This document shows, piece by piece, positions 10,442 through 20,745 of a stretch of 64,000 nucleotides of DNA. Position numbers and translations under genes: made by a program. This DNA is from Hydrogenophilaceae bacterium (GTDB lineage: Bacteria; Pseudomonadota; Gammaproteobacteria; Burkholderiales; Thiobacillaceae), in assembly GCA_024709485.1 (NCBI GenBank), contig JANJWO010000074.1:41385-105384 (forward strand), read 5' to 3'. Numbering within the stretch: position 1 is the stretch's first letter; every line of letters starts with the position of its first letter. Below the pieces are notes generated by a model. That model worked only from the letters and a program-made list of their open reading frames with translations, was not told the origin of the DNA and ran no database searches.

Positions 10442-12598
10442 CTAAGCCCTGCCAACCTCGATCACGCTCTGCACCTGGCCGAGCCGGCTGAGCAGGCGGC
10501 CGATCTGCGCCGCGTCCTTTACTCTGAGGGTGATGGCCATGTTCGCGTACTCGCCGACCGATTCGGTGTTGACCCGCAGCACGTCCACGCGCTCTTTGGT
10601 GAAGACGTCGGAAACGTCGCGCAACAGGCCCTGCCGGTCGAACGCGCGCAGCCTGATCCCGAAGGCGAAGCCGCCTTCGCGCTGCTTTTCGGCCCAGCTC
10701 GCCTGCAGCATGCGGTCCGGGTTGAACTTGGCAAGGTTGGGGCAGGCGCGCCGATGCACGGTCACGCCGCGTCCGACCGTGGTGTAGGCCACGATGGCCG
10801 CCGGCGGCTCCGGTTTGCAGCAGCGCGCCATGGACAGCGGCACGTCGCCCAGGCCCTCGACCAGCACGCCGCTGGAGGATTTTTTCGGCGCCGGCACCTT
10901 GCGCACGGCCGCCGGCGCCGGCGGCGCACCCTGCTCGCGCAGCGCGCGCGCCAGAATCTGCGAGCCGACATCGCCGCGCCCGAGGGCGGCGAGGAATTCG
11001 TCGGCCGCCTTGAATTTCAGCTCCTGCGCGAGCTTGTCCAGCTTGATGTCGCCCACGCCCAGGCGCTTCCTTTCCTTGTCCAGCTGGGTCCGCCCCAGTT
11101 GCGTCAGCTCGCCCTGGTCGCGCTGCTTGAACCAGGTGCGCACCTTGGCGCGCGCGCGGTGGGTGCGCACGTAGCCGAGCTGGGGATTGAGCCAGTCGCG
11201 GCTGGGATTGCCCTGTTTCACGGTCAGGATTTCCACGCGCTGGCCGTTTTCCAGCGGCGTGTTGAGCGGCACCATGACGCCGTCCACGCGCGCGCCGCGG
11301 CAGCGGTGGCCAAGATCGGTGTGCAGCGCGTAGGCGAAATCGATCGGCGTGGCGCCGCGCTCGAGCGCGATCACGCGGCCCAGCGGGGTCAGCACATAAA
11401 CCTGGTCCTGAAACAGCTCGGTGCGGAACTGCGCGGCGAATTCGCTGGCGTCGGCGACATCGTCCTTCCATTCCAGCAGCTGGCGCAGCCAGGCGATCTT
11501 CTCCTCCATGCGCGCGTCGTTGCGGCCGCCTTCCTTGTAGCGCCAGTGCGCGGCCACCCCCAGCTCGGCGTGGCGGTGCATGTCGAAGGTGCGGATCTGC
11601 ACTTCCAGCGCCTTGTCCTCGGGGCCGACCACGGCGGTGTGCAGGCTGCGGTAGTCGTTGCTCTTGGGGTGCGAGATGTAGTCGTCGAACTCGCTGGGAA
11701 TCGGCTGCCACAGGTTGTGCACCACGCCGAGCACGGCATAGCAGTCCGCCTCCTTCTCGACCAGCACGCGCACGGCGCGGATGTCATAGAGCTGCTCGAA
11801 GCCGAGGCTCTTGCGCCGCATCTTGTTGATGATGCTGGCGATGTGCTTGGGCCGCCCCATGACGTCGGCCTTGACGCCGTGCCGCTCCAGCTCCGCCCGC
11901 AGCTTCGCCACCACTTCGGCAATGTAGCGCTCGCGGTCGGTGCGCTTCTCGTCCAGCAGCGACGCGATGCGCCGATAGGTCTCGCCGTCGAGATAGCGGC
12001 AGGCCCAGTCCTCCATCTCCCACTTGACCTGCCACACCCCCAAGCGATTGGCGAGCGGCGCGAACAGCTCGCGCGCCTGGTGGCCGAGCATTTCCTGCAG
12101 CTCCGGCGCCGCCTTCGCCGCGCAGCGCAGCGCATGAGTGCGCTCGGCCAGCTTGACCAGCACCGCGCGCACGTCCTGCACCATGGCCAGCACCATCTGG
12201 CGCAGCGACTCGATCTGCGCCGCCGGCTCCACGTCGAGATCCTGGGTGCCGTGCGCCAGCACCTCGATGCGCGACATGGCCGACACCGCTTTCGCCAGTT
12301 GCGCGGCCTCGCCGAAGGGCTCCAGCAAGTCCGCGGAGACGCGCCCCACCAGCGGATACAGCAAGGTGGCGAGGACGGCCTCGTGCCCAAGCCTCAGCTC
12401 GTCGACGATGCGCGCCGCGCCCACCGCGTGCGCGAACAGGCTGGCGCCGCCAGGCGTTTTCAAGGCAGACAGAGCGGGAAAAGCCAGTTCCAGCGCGCGG
12501 CGCACCTCGGCATCGTTGCCCTCGTCGCCCAGCCACTGACGGGCCTCGTCCACGCTGGCAAGCACAAGGCAGGCGGTTTTCTTGATTTGTTCGACCAT
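10442..12598 (-). CDS. relA: RelA-type (p)ppGpp synthetase
   Basis: A 718-residue long RSH protein. The N-terminal hydrolase region has lost the HDxxED signature (LATLLYPLVG sits where HD would be), so it should synthesise but not degrade (p)ppGpp. The synthetase domain carries YDIRAVRVLV, NDYRSLHTAVVG and EVQIRTFDMHRHAELGVAAHWRYKEG. After it come the TGS domain (DQVYVLTPLGRVIALERGATPIDFAY), a Cys-rich zinc-finger segment (ARCCKPEPP, RRACPN) and an ACT domain. It responds to uncharged tRNA on stalled ribosomes. The ATG at 12598 is preferred over an upstream TTG. Confidence 0.95.
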   Translation of the reverse strand: MVEQIKKTACLVLASVDEARQWLGDEGNDAEVRRALELAFPALSALKTPGGASLFAHAVGAARIVDELRLGHEAVLATLLYPLVGRVSADLLEPFGEAAQLAKAVSAMSRIEVLAHGTQDLDVEPAAQIESLRQMVLAMVQDVRAVLVKLAERTHALRCAAKAAPELQEMLGHQARELFAPLANRLGVWQVKWEMEDWACRYLDGETYRRIASLLDEKRTDRERYIAEVVAKLRAELERHGVKADVMGRPKHIASIINKMRRKSLGFEQLYDIRAVRVLVEKEADCYAVLGVVHNLWQPIPSEFDDYISHPKSNDYRSLHTAVVGPEDKALEVQIRTFDMHRHAELGVAAHWRYKEGGRNDARMEEKIAWLRQLLEWKDDVADASEFAAQFRTELFQDQVYVLTPLGRVIALERGATPIDFAYALHTDLGHRCRGARVDGVMVPLNTPLENGQRVEILTVKQGNPSRDWLNPQLGYVRTHRARAKVRTWFKQRDQGELTQLGRTQLDKERKRLGVGDIKLDKLAQELKFKAADEFLAALGRGDVGSQILARALREQGAPPAPAAVRKVPAPKKSSSGVLVEGLGDVPLSMARCCKPEPPAAIVAYTTVGRGVTVHRRACPNLAKFNPDRMLQASWAEKQREGGFAFGIRLRAFDRQGLLRDVSDVFTKERVDVLRVNTESVGEYANMAITLRVKDAAQIGRLLSRLGQVQSVIEVGRA

Positions 12599-12754
12599 GC
12601 GCAATTATCCAAAAAAAGCGGTTCGCCACGAAGGGAACCCATGAGCTTCCCGGCCCCGAAAAATCAACCGCGGAAGACTCGGCGTGGAGCGAGGCGGAAT
12701 GGTTTTCCCCAGCGAACTCCGCGCACTTCCGCAGTTGGCTGGCGGTTTTCATGA

Positions 12755-15091
12755 TTATTCCACGACCGGGCGCTGCCAGTACCGTTTGCGCTGCTCGCGC
12801 CAGCGTTCGACGTGGATGCCGCTGTCGGCGAAACGCAGGCGCAGCCAGCCATGCCGGTCGCTGCGATGCAGCGCGGCGCCGCTCTCGGCGAAGCGCCGCA
12901 GCACGTCGGGGTAGGGGTGGCCGTAGCGGTTGCGGTAGCCGAGGGTGAAAACGACCTGCTGCGGCCGCACCGCCGCGACGAATTCCGCGATCGACGAAGT
13001 GCGGCTGCCGTGATGGCCCGCGACCAGCACCGTCGCCGGCAGGCGGTCCGCCACGCGCTCGGTCATTTCCAGTTCGGCGATGCGCTCGGCATCCGCGGTC
13101 AGCAGCAGGCTTTGCGCGCCGCGCGAGATTCTCAGCACGCAGCTTTTGTTGTTGTCGCTGCGCCCGGGCCGGGCATAGGCCTGCTCGGGCGGGTTCAAGA
13201 CCTCGAAGCGCACGCCGTCCCAATCCCAATGCTGGCCGCGGACGCAGGCCTGAAACGGGCGCCGCAGCAAATGATGCTCGGCGGGCAGGGAAGTCAGCAG
13301 CCAGCCGATCTCCTCGTCCCGCATCACCGACGCGGCCCCGCCAGTGTGGTCGAGGTCATCGTGAGTCAGCACCAGGCCGTCGAGACGCGAAATGCCCAGC
13401 GCGCGCAGGCGCGGCAGCACGATCTGCTCGCCGGCATCGTTGTCGCCCAGCGCCGGCCCGGTGTCGTACAGCAGGGTATGGCCGGCGGTGCGGACGAGGA
13501 TGGCCGTGCCCTGCCCCACGTCGAGCACTTCGGCTTCGAAGGTTCCAGGATCCGGATTGGCGACGGCGGGAAACAACAGGGGCAGGAACATGCAGCCGCC
13601 CAGCCAGCGCGCCCGCAGCCCCGGCAACAGCAGCCAGCCGGCGCCGGCCAGGGCGAGCGATACCGCCGCGATTGAAGGCGCGGGCAGCGCCCACGCCGCC
13701 CAGTCGAACGCGGACAGCCATTGCAGCGCGGTTTCCACGTTCTGCATCAGCCAGGCCGCCGGCTGCAACAGCGCCGGCACCAACATGCCCGCCAGCGTCA
13801 GCGGCACCACGCCCATGCTCACCGCCGGGATCGCCAGCGCATTGGCCAGCGGCGAAACCAGCGACAGCTGGTGGAACAAGAGCAGCAGCGCCGGCGCCAG
13901 CACGATGGTCACCGCGGCCTGGGTGCGCAGCCAGGCGGAAACCTTTCCTTCCGCGCCAAGCACGCCCTGAACCGCCCACATCATCGCCGCCAGCGCGCCG
14001 AAGGAGAGCCAGAAGCCCGGCGCCAGCACGGCCCAGGGGTCGAACAGCAGCACGGCGGCGAGCGCCAGCAGCAGCAAGGACGCCGGTCTGGGCTGCCGCT
14101 GCAGCCAGAAGCCCAGCACCAGCACACTGAGCATGAACAGGGTGCGCTGCGCCGGGATCTGGAAGCCCGCCAGCAGGGCATACGCCAAGGCGGCGAGCCA
14201 GCCGAGCAGCAGCGCGGCGCGTCTGGCCGGCAGGCGCAGCACCAGCGCCGGCGCTCGCCGCCACAGCGCATAGGCGAGCCCGCCGATCAGGGTGGCGAAC
14301 AGGGTGATGTGCAGCCCGGAAATGCTCATCAGGTGGCTGGTGCCGGTGCGGTTGTAGACGCGCCAGTTGCCGTGCGGGACGGCGTTCTGGTCGCCCACCG
14401 CCAGGGCGGTGATGACGCCGGCCTGCGGATGCCCGCCCAGCGCTTGCGCGATGCGCTGGCGCATGGCTTCGCGCAGGCGCTGCACAAGATCGAGCGGCCG
14501 GCCGCTCTCGCCCAGCCGCACCGCGCCGCCCTTCTCGCGCACATAACCGGTGGCGCGAATGTTCTGCTGCAGCAGCCAGGCTTCGTAATCGAAGCCGTCC
14601 GGGTTGGCCGTGCCATGCGGGCGCTTCAGGCGCACGCTGAACTGCCAGCGCTCGCCGGCCGCAAGGCGCCGCGGGGCCCGCTCGCCGGCCCACTCGGGCG
14701 CCGGCCATGACAGCCGCAGGTTCGCCGGCGCCGTGGCGCCCGGGGTCAGCAGCTTTTCCACGCGGAAATCGAAGCGCTCGCCGTGCGCGTCGCGATCGGG
14801 CAGGCCGGCAACGACGCCGACGACCTGGAGATCCACGCCCTCCCAGGCCGGCGGCAGCGCGTCCGCCATGCGCAGCTGCGCGCGCGTGCCCGCCCAGGCA
14901 AAGCCCAGCGCCGCGCAGACGAGGATCAGAAGAAATTGCCGCGCATAGCCTTGCATGCCGCCCCTGCCCGCGGGCAGGAGCAGCGGCGTCAAGACCAGCG
15001 GCAGCAGCCAGAGCCATTGCCGGCCCGGCAATTCCGGCTGCTGTTGCAGCAGCCACACCCCTGCGGCGAAGGCAACGAGGCGGGACCGCAT
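12755..15091 (-). CDS. comEC: ComEC/Rec2 DNA-uptake channel protein
   Basis: A 778-residue inner-membrane protein that moves single-stranded DNA into the cytoplasm during natural transformation. It has an N-terminal DUF4131-type OB fold between membrane segments, a central competence domain (HLMSISGLHITLFATLIGGLAYALW and several helices), and a C-terminal metallo-beta-lactamase-like domain with HDDLDHTGG and VAGHHGSRTSS. Such genes occur widely even in bacteria not known to be transformable. About 155 bases between it and relA hold nothing I recognise. Confidence 0.92.
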   Translation of the reverse strand: MRSRLVAFAAGVWLLQQQPELPGRQWLWLLPLVLTPLLLPAGRGGMQGYARQFLLILVCAALGFAWAGTRAQLRMADALPPAWEGVDLQVVGVVAGLPDRDAHGERFDFRVEKLLTPGATAPANLRLSWPAPEWAGERAPRRLAAGERWQFSVRLKRPHGTANPDGFDYEAWLLQQNIRATGYVREKGGAVRLGESGRPLDLVQRLREAMRQRIAQALGGHPQAGVITALAVGDQNAVPHGNWRVYNRTGTSHLMSISGLHITLFATLIGGLAYALWRRAPALVLRLPARRAALLLGWLAALAYALLAGFQIPAQRTLFMLSVLVLGFWLQRQPRPASLLLLALAAVLLFDPWAVLAPGFWLSFGALAAMMWAVQGVLGAEGKVSAWLRTQAAVTIVLAPALLLLFHQLSLVSPLANALAIPAVSMGVVPLTLAGMLVPALLQPAAWLMQNVETALQWLSAFDWAAWALPAPSIAAVSLALAGAGWLLLPGLRARWLGGCMFLPLLFPAVANPDPGTFEAEVLDVGQGTAILVRTAGHTLLYDTGPALGDNDAGEQIVLPRLRALGISRLDGLVLTHDDLDHTGGAASVMRDEEIGWLLTSLPAEHHLLRRPFQACVRGQHWDWDGVRFEVLNPPEQAYARPGRSDNNKSCVLRISRGAQSLLLTADAERIAELEMTERVADRLPATVLVAGHHGSRTSSIAEFVAAVRPQQVVFTLGYRNRYGHPYPDVLRRFAESGAALHRSDRHGWLRLRFADSGIHVERWREQRKRYWQRPVVE

Positions 15092-15107
15092 GCGGCGGAA
15101 ATGAAAA

Positions 15108-15731
15108 TCAGGCCCGGGCCTTGGTGATCAGGCGCTCGATCTCGGCGAAGGTCTGGGCGATCTGCGGGACGGACAGGTCGCTGTCGAGCTGCCGCGCAAT
15201 CTGCGCGGCGGAAAAGATGCCGCGCAGGGCCTGGGCGCGGTCGTCCCCCGGCAGGCGGTCCGCCACCAGCGCATGCTGGCGGCCGGACTGCCGCAGGGTG
15301 GCGACGATGTGGCCGACCGCGGCTTTTTCCACATCCTCCATGCACAGCACTTCGAGCTGGTCGTGGCCGGTCATGATGTCGCGCACCTGGAGGTCGCGGT
15401 AAACCCCGCCGCGCTGCTGGATCAGCTTCATCGGCTTCGGTCCCTGCAGATCGGTGGACGTGACGATGCCGGTGATGTCCTCCTGGTCATCGGTCACCAG
15501 CAGCATGCGCACGCCGCGCTGCCTCATGCGCTGGCTGGCGATCTCGATGCTGATCTCGGGGCGGATGGTGACGGCGGAAACCTTCTTGAGGTCCGTCATG
15601 ACCGTGATGGCCGGATCGGCCAGGCTGACGGTGTCGGAATAGACTTTCTCGATGCGATGCAGGGCGATGCCTTTTTTCAGGGTGAGCGCCTTGATCGGGT
15701 TGTACTGCTTGTCAGCCTTATTGTCAGCCAT
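15108..15731 (-). CDS. Tandem CBS-domain protein
   Basis: A 207-residue soluble protein with two CBS motifs, roughly residues 25-90 (SLADPAITVMTDLKKVSAVTI) and 100-165 (VRDIMTGHDQLEVLCMEDV). CBS pairs bind adenine nucleotides and usually act as sensors. No catalytic domain is attached, so the regulated partner is unknown. The Met at 15731 gives MADNKADKQYN, more plausible than the extension upstream. Confidence 0.85.
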   Translation of the reverse strand: MADNKADKQYNPIKALTLKKGIALHRIEKVYSDTVSLADPAITVMTDLKKVSAVTIRPEISIEIASQRMRQRGVRMLLVTDDQEDITGIVTSTDLQGPKPMKLIQQRGGVYRDLQVRDIMTGHDQLEVLCMEDVEKAAVGHIVATLRQSGRQHALVADRLPGDDRAQALRGIFSAAQIARQLDSDLSVPQIAQTFAEIERLITKARA

Positions 15732-15819
15732 GTCGTCCTCGTTATCAGTATGGAATAAGGCAAAGCGTAACACCGTCGCGCAAGGCGTCTAATCCAAGTT
15801 TTTTATTGCCGGCAAAAAC

Positions 15820-16548
15820 TTACAAGGGCAGCAGGCGCCCGTCCACCAGGCGCAGTTGACGATCCATCCTGCGCGCCAGTTCGACATCGTGGGTGACGAT
15901 GACCAGGCTGGTGCCGAGTTCCTGCTGCAGCTCCTGCATCAGGCCGAACACCGACTCGGCGGTCTGGCGGTCGAGGTTGCCGGTGGGCTCGTCGGCCATC
16001 ACGCAGGCCGGCCGCGTGACCAGCGCGCGCGCGATCGCGGTGCGCTGGCGCTCGCCGCCGGAAAGCTCGGACGGCAGGTGGTCCAGGCGATGCCCCATCC
16101 CCACCCGGCCCAGCGTCTGCGCCGCGATTTCGCGCGCCTCGCGCATGCCCAGGCGGCGGATCAGCAGCGGCATGGCGGCATTGTCCAGTGCGGTGAATTC
16201 GGGCAGCAGGTGGTGGAACTGGTAGACGAAGCCCAGCGCGCGGTTGCGCAACTCGCAGCGTTCGGCCTCGCCGAGCTGGAACTGGTCGCGGCCGAGCAGT
16301 TCCACCGAACCGCCGGTGGGCGCATCCAGCCCGCCCAGCAGATGCAGCAGCGTGGACTTGCCCGAACCGGAAGCGCCGAGGATGGCGAGCGATTCGCCCC
16401 TGTTCACGGCGAGGTCGACGCCGGCCAGCACCGGCACTTCGACCCGGCCCTGGAAGAAGCTTTTCTTCAGGCCGGCGCAGCGCAGCACGACGCCGTTGCC
16501 CGCGGCGCCGCTTTCCTGCGCGCCATCACTCTTGTTCCCGTTATTCAT
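15820..16548 (-). CDS. lolD: Lipoprotein-releasing ABC transporter ATP-binding protein
   Basis: A 242-residue ABC ATPase with Walker [10 protein letters not shown], the signature LSGGERQR and Walker [11 protein letters not shown]. The LolD-type segment [17 protein letters not shown] is clear. With LolC/E it releases outer-membrane lipoproteins from the inner membrane to LolA. Its start overlaps the end of the permease gene by 8 bases, so the pair is translated together. Confidence 0.95.
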   Translation of the reverse strand: MNNGNKSDGAQESGAAGNGVVLRCAGLKKSFFQGRVEVPVLAGVDLAVNRGESLAILGASGSGKSTLLHLLGGLDAPTGGSVELLGRDQFQLGEAERCELRNRALGFVYQFHHLLPEFTALDNAAMPLLIRRLGMREAREIAAQTLGRVGMGHRLDHLPSELSGGERQRTAIARALVTRPACVMADEPTGNLDRQTAESVFGLMQELQQELGTSLVIVTHDVELARRMDRQLRLVDGRLLPL

Positions 16549-17782
16549 AGCGCAGCGACTCCGCGGGGTTGAGCCGGGAGGCGCGCCAGCTCGGATAGAG
16601 CGTGGCGAGCAGCGACAGCAGCAGCGACACCCCGGCGATGATCTCGACGTCGGCCCATTCGAGCTTGGAGGGCAGCTCGCTGATGTAGTAAACGTCGGCC
16701 GGGAACAGATCCATGCCCAGCGCCTTTTCGAGCATGGGCACGACGGTTTCCAGGTTGAGCGCGCCCAGCACGCCCAGGCTCACGCCGGCCAGGGTGCCGA
16801 GCACGCCGATGAAGGCGCCCTGGATGATGAAGATTTTCATGATGCTAAGGGGCCGCGCGCCCAATGTCCTGAGGATGGCGATATCCGACTGCTTGTCGGT
16901 CACCGCCATCACCAGGGCGGAGACGATGTTGAACGCCGCCACCGCGACGATGAGCAGCAGAATCAGGAACATCATGCGCTTCTCGATCGCCACCGCGCGG
17001 AAAAAATTGGCGTGGCTGGTGGTCCAGTCAGAAACGAAATGGTCCGGCATGCGCTCGGCCAGATCGCGCGTCACCCAGGGCGCGCGGAAAATATCCTTGA
17101 TCCTGAGCCTCAAGCCCGACACCTCATCGCCCAGGCGCGCGAGCTTCTGCGCATCCTGCAGGTGGATGAGCGCGAGCCCGGAATCGTATTCGTACATGCC
17201 GGCGCTGAAAATGCCGGTCACCGTGAACTGCTTCATGCGCGGTAGCACCCCCGCCGGCGTGATGTTGCCCTGCGGGGTGATCACCGTGAGCTTGTCGCCG
17301 ACCCCGGCACCCAGGGCCTGCGCCAGCTCCAGCCCGAGGACGATGCCCCACTCGCCCGGCTTCAAGTCGTCGAGACTGCCCAGGCGCATGTGCGTGGCGA
17401 GGTCGGTCACCTGCGCCTCCTCCTCGGGCAGGATGCCGCGGATCACCGCGCCGCGCACGTTGCCGCCCAGGGCCAGCATGCCCTGGTTCATCACGAACGG
17501 CGCGCTGGCGACGACTTCGGGATCGGCTTTCACCTGCTGCGCCACCTGCCGCCAGTCCGCCAAAGCATCGCCCGCGCCGGTCACCTCCACGTGCGAGGCG
17601 ACGCCCAGGATGCGGGTGCGCAGCTCCTGCTGGAAGCCGTTCATCACCGACAGCACGATGATGAGCGCGGCCACGCCGAGCACGATGCCGGCCATGGACA
17701 CGAAGGAGATGAAGGAGATGAAATTGTTGCGGCGCTTGGCGTGGGTGTAGCGCAGGCCAATCAGCAGTTCGTAGGGCTTCAC
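16541..17782 (-). CDS. lolC: Lipoprotein-releasing system permease LolC/LolE
   Basis: A 413-residue permease with one N-terminal membrane helix after [21 protein letters not shown], a large periplasmic MacB-like domain, and three C-terminal helices. The start [24 protein letters not shown] is diagnostic. There is only one such gene here, so it may act as a homodimer (LolF-like) or have a partner elsewhere. Confidence 0.93.
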   Translation of the reverse strand: MKPYELLIGLRYTHAKRRNNFISFISFVSMAGIVLGVAALIIVLSVMNGFQQELRTRILGVASHVEVTGAGDALADWRQVAQQVKADPEVVASAPFVMNQGMLALGGNVRGAVIRGILPEEEAQVTDLATHMRLGSLDDLKPGEWGIVLGLELAQALGAGVGDKLTVITPQGNITPAGVLPRMKQFTVTGIFSAGMYEYDSGLALIHLQDAQKLARLGDEVSGLRLRIKDIFRAPWVTRDLAERMPDHFVSDWTTSHANFFRAVAIEKRMMFLILLLIVAVAAFNIVSALVMAVTDKQSDIAILRTLGARPLSIMKIFIIQGAFIGVLGTLAGVSLGVLGALNLETVVPMLEKALGMDLFPADVYYISELPSKLEWADVEIIAGVSLLLSLLATLYPSWRASRLNPAESLRYE

Positions 17783-17825
17783 TTAGGCTCGCTCTTGTCG
17801 ATTGCACGTGAGCTTAGCACGGGAA

Positions 17826-18245
17826 TCAGTCGCCCAAGAGATGCAGCATGACATTGCGGCGCTGGCCGGAACTTCTGTGTTCGAACACATAGACGCCCTG
17901 CCAGACGCCCAGCGCCAGGGCGCCGGCGACCAGCGGGATCGACAGGCTGGTCTGGGTCAGCGCCGCGCGCACGTGCGCCGGCATGTCGTCGGGCCCTTCG
18001 GTGGTGTGGTCGTAGATCGGGTCGCCCTCCGGCACTAGGCGCGCGAAGAACTTCTCCAGGTCGCTCTGTACGTCCGGATCGGCGTTTTCCTGGATGACCA
18101 GGCTGGCGGAAGTGTGCTGCATGAACACAGTCAGGAGGCCCTGGCGCATGCCGCTCTCCGCCACCCAGGACTCGACCTGGCGGCTGATCGAATACAGGCC
18201 CTTGCCGCGGGTGGAAAGGGATAACTGGTGGGAAAGCTGTCGCAT
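17826..18245 (-). CDS. yjbQ: YjbQ-family (UPF0047) protein
   Basis: A 139-residue protein of the YjbQ family with the conserved segment VFMQHTSASLVIQENADPDV, then DDMPAHVRAALT and the final LGVWQGVYVFEHR. Members form trimers with metal-like His sites and some have weak thiamine-phosphate synthase activity; the physiological role is unsettled. It stands alone, 43 bases from lolC. Confidence 0.9.
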   Translation of the reverse strand: MRQLSHQLSLSTRGKGLYSISRQVESWVAESGMRQGLLTVFMQHTSASLVIQENADPDVQSDLEKFFARLVPEGDPIYDHTTEGPDDMPAHVRAALTQTSLSIPLVAGALALGVWQGVYVFEHRSSGQRRNVMLHLLGD

Positions 18246-18274
18246 CGGCGAATTTTAATCTTTACACTTGCCGG

Positions 18275-19303
18275 ATGCTGAAAATCGTCTTCCCAGAGTT
18301 CGTCCGCAGCGACGCAATTCTCGACCTGCTGGACGCGCCGCGCCTGAACGGGCTGGACTTGCTGCTCGCCCGCGCCAGGCATGAACCCAGCGCGCAAACG
18401 GACATGGAAAGCCTGCTATGCGGGGAGTTCGGCATCGCTCGCCAGCTGGATTGGCCCATCGCTTCAATCAGCCTGTGCGCAAGCGGCCTCGAAACCGCGA
18501 ACGACTACTGGCTGCGCGCCGACCCGGTACACCTGCGCATCGAGCGCGACCGCGTGATCCTGACCGAGATTCCCGAACCAGGCCCGGAAGAAGCGAGAGT
18601 GTTGTGCGAGGCGCTCGCTGCGCACTTCGGCGAAGCTTTCGCCCCGCAGCCGCTGCGCCCGGATGCATGGGTGGTGCGCATCGCCGAGGAACGGGGCATA
18701 TCCACCACGCCGCTGTCGCTGGCCGCAGGGCAGCACATCGACCCGCTCTTGCCCGCCGGCGACAACGCCCGGGAGTGGCGCAAACTGCTCAACGAAGTCC
18801 AGATGCTGCTGTTCAGCCACCCGGTCAACCAGGCGCGCGAAGCGCGCGGCGAACTTGCCATCAACTCGGTGTGGCTGTGGGGCGGCGGCCGCCTGCCCGA
18901 AGCCCGGCCAAGCGCGCGCGCCGTGTTGTGCGACCAGCCCGACTGGCGCGCGCTGGCGCAACATGCCGGCGCAGAGCCGGGCATGCTGCCGGAAAAATGG
19001 AACACGGAGATATCCGAAGACGCGCTGGTCATTTTCGATGCGCCACAGCGGCATCTGCGCCGCGGCGATTTCGATAGCTGGCTCAAGGCCATGCGGGATT
19101 TCGAACAGCACTGGCTCGGCCCCTTGCTCGCTGCCGGACGCTCGTTCGAGCTGATCGATCCCCTGCAGGGCGTGAAGCTCGTCTGGCGCAGCGCCTACCG
19201 CTGGAAGTTCTGGCGCCGTGCACCGAAACCCGTGCAGCAGGGATTCAAGATGCAACAGCCTGCCGCCGATGCCGGCATCGACGCCTTCGGCAACCGCTAT
19301 TGA
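18275..19303 (+). CDS. Conserved betaproteobacterial protein (annotated as phosphoglycerate mutase-like or RpfE-type in relatives)
   Basis: A 342-residue protein with no signal peptide or membrane helix. The central part (residues about 165-225) has LLNEVQMLLFSHPVNQAREARG and INSVWLWGGGRLPE, typical of a family of uncertain function in Betaproteobacteria. I do not see the metal-binding residues of true cofactor-independent mutases, so I do not assign an activity. It is divergent from yjbQ, 29 bases apart. Confidence 0.75.
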   Translation: MLKIVFPEFVRSDAILDLLDAPRLNGLDLLLARARHEPSAQTDMESLLCGEFGIARQLDWPIASISLCASGLETANDYWLRADPVHLRIERDRVILTEIPEPGPEEARVLCEALAAHFGEAFAPQPLRPDAWVVRIAEERGISTTPLSLAAGQHIDPLLPAGDNAREWRKLLNEVQMLLFSHPVNQAREARGELAINSVWLWGGGRLPEARPSARAVLCDQPDWRALAQHAGAEPGMLPEKWNTEISEDALVIFDAPQRHLRRGDFDSWLKAMRDFEQHWLGPLLAAGRSFELIDPLQGVKLVWRSAYRWKFWRRAPKPVQQGFKMQQPAADAGIDAFGNRY

Positions 19304-19325
19304 AAAAGGCAAAACAAAATCATTC

Positions 19326-19399
19326 ACACGGAGGCAGCAGAGGGAACAGAGGAGAGCTTTCTTGCTGGTTTTCCTCCGTTACCTCTGTTACCTCTGTGT
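19326..19399. repeat. Imperfect inverted repeat of the CAGAGG type between genes
   Basis: Two 28-base arms (19326-19353 and 19372-19399) are reverse complements with about five mismatches and consist of CAGAGG/GGAGG units. The element sits between the 18275 gene and the convergent rimO. It could fold into a long hairpin acting as a bidirectional terminator, or be one copy of a dispersed repeat. Similar CACAGAGG-rich intergenic repeats occur in many environmental bacteria. Confidence 0.7.
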
Positions 19400-19410
19400 A
19401 AAAAGCTCTT

Positions 19411-20745
19411 TCAGACTTTTTCCGCCCACAGGTCATGCTCGGTCGCATCGGTGATGCGCACCTTCACGAACTCGCCGGGCTTAAGGTTTTCCGCGTCGGG
19501 AATAAACACCACGCCGTCGATCTCGGGCGCGTCGGCCGGCGAGCGCGCGACGGCGTCGCCCTCCTCGTCGATCTCGTCCACCAGCACCGTCATTTCGCGG
19601 CCGATCTTGGCTTCCAGCCGGCGCGCGGAAATCTCCGCCTGCTTTTCCATGAAGCGGGCGCGTCGTGCTTCCTTCACTGCCTCGGGCACGGCACCCGGCA
19701 GTTCGTTGGCCTGGGCGCCCGCCACCGGCGAATAGGCGAAGCAGCCGACGCGGTCGAGCTGGGCCTCGTCGAGGAAATCCAGCAGTTCCTCGAACTCGGC
19801 TTCCGTCTCGCCGGGAAAGCCGACGATGAAGGTCGAGCGCAAAGTCAGCTCGGGGCAGGCCGCGCGCCAGGCCTGGATGCGGTCCAGCGTCTTTTCCGCC
19901 GCCGCCGGGCGCTTCATGAGTTTCAATATGCGCGGGCTGGCATGCTGGAAGGGGATGTCGAGATACGGCAGCACCCGGCCGTCCTGCATCAGCGGAATGA
20001 CCTCGTCCACGTGCGGATAGGGATAGACGTAGTGCAGCCGCACCCAGGCGCCGAGTTCGCCCAATGCCGCCACCAGCTCGGTCATGCGCGTCTTCAACGG
20101 CCGGCCGTTCCAGAAACCGGTGCGGTATTTCACGTCGACGCCGTAGGCGCTGGTGTCCTGCGAAATCACCAGCAGCTCCTTGACGCCGGCCTTCACCAGC
20201 GTCTCGGCCTCATGCATCACCTCGCCCACCGGCCGCGAAACCAGGTCGCCGCGCAAGGACGGAATGATGCAGAAGCTGCAGCGGTGGTTGCAGCCCTCGG
20301 AAATCTTGAGGTAAGCGTAGTGATTGGGCGTGAGGCGCACGCCCTGCGGCGGGATCAGGTCGGTGTAGGGATCGTGCGGCTTGGGCAGCTGCGCGTGCAC
20401 CGCGGCCATCACCGCCTCGGTCGCCTGCGGGCCGGTCACCGCCAGCACCGCAGGATGCGCGGCCTCGATCACCCCTTCGCGCGCGCCCAGGCAGCCGGTG
20501 ACGATGACCTTGCCAGTCTCGCGCAGGGCCTCGCCGATGGCGTCGAGCGACTCCTCGACGGCGGCGTCGATGAAGCCGCAGGTGTTCACCACCACCACGT
20601 CGGCATCCTGGTAGGAAGACGAAATCAGGTAGCCTTCGGCGCGCAGCTGGGTGAGAATGCGCTCGGAATCCGAGGTCGCCTTGGGACACCCTAGAGACGT
20701 GAAACCTATACTGGGTGGGCGCTTGGGTTTATGATGCTGCGGCAT
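19411..20745 (-). CDS. rimO: Ribosomal protein S12 methylthiotransferase RimO with prophage-supplied N terminus
   Basis: A 444-residue radical-SAM enzyme that adds a methylthio group to an Asp of ribosomal protein S12. It has the N-terminal MTTase domain ([29 protein letters not shown]), the radical-SAM cluster CNHRCSFC and a C-terminal TRAM domain. The first 21 codons lie on the prophage side of attL, use AT-richer codons (agt ata ggt, tct cta ggg tgt) and replace the host start now stranded at 59122-59217. The conserved GF-x-SLGCPK is kept, so the enzyme should work. Its ATG overlaps the ATG of the divergent integrase, so its promoter must lie inside the integrase gene. Confidence 0.95.
   Translation of the reverse strand: MPQHHKPKRPPSIGFTSLGCPKATSDSERILTQLRAEGYLISSSYQDADVVVVNTCGFIDAAVEESLDAIGEALRETGKVIVTGCLGAREGVIEAAHPAVLAVTGPQATEAVMAAVHAQLPKPHDPYTDLIPPQGVRLTPNHYAYLKISEGCNHRCSFCIIPSLRGDLVSRPVGEVMHEAETLVKAGVKELLVISQDTSAYGVDVKYRTGFWNGRPLKTRMTELVAALGELGAWVRLHYVYPYPHVDEVIPLMQDGRVLPYLDIPFQHASPRILKLMKRPAAAEKTLDRIQAWRAACPELTLRSTFIVGFPGETEAEFEELLDFLDEAQLDRVGCFAYSPVAGAQANELPGAVPEAVKEARRARFMEKQAEISARRLEAKIGREMTVLVDEIDEEGDAVARSPADAPEIDGVVFIPDAENLKPGEFVKVRITDATEHDLWAEKV
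20680..20682. other. attL crossover (CTT core) inside rimO
   Basis: On the plus strand the sequence changes here from rimO body codons to phage sequence. The trinucleotide CTT (the Lys codon of SLGCPK) is the only identity shared exactly with the matching point at attR, 59170-59172, as expected for serine integrases with a 2-base overlap. Outside it the two sites differ in bases but encode the same residues GF-x-SLGCP. Confidence 0.85.

Noticed and set aside
10268-12754. Long plus-strand frame opposite relA
   Set aside because: Shadow frame rich in His, Ala and Arg with no domain; relA on the minus strand explains the region.
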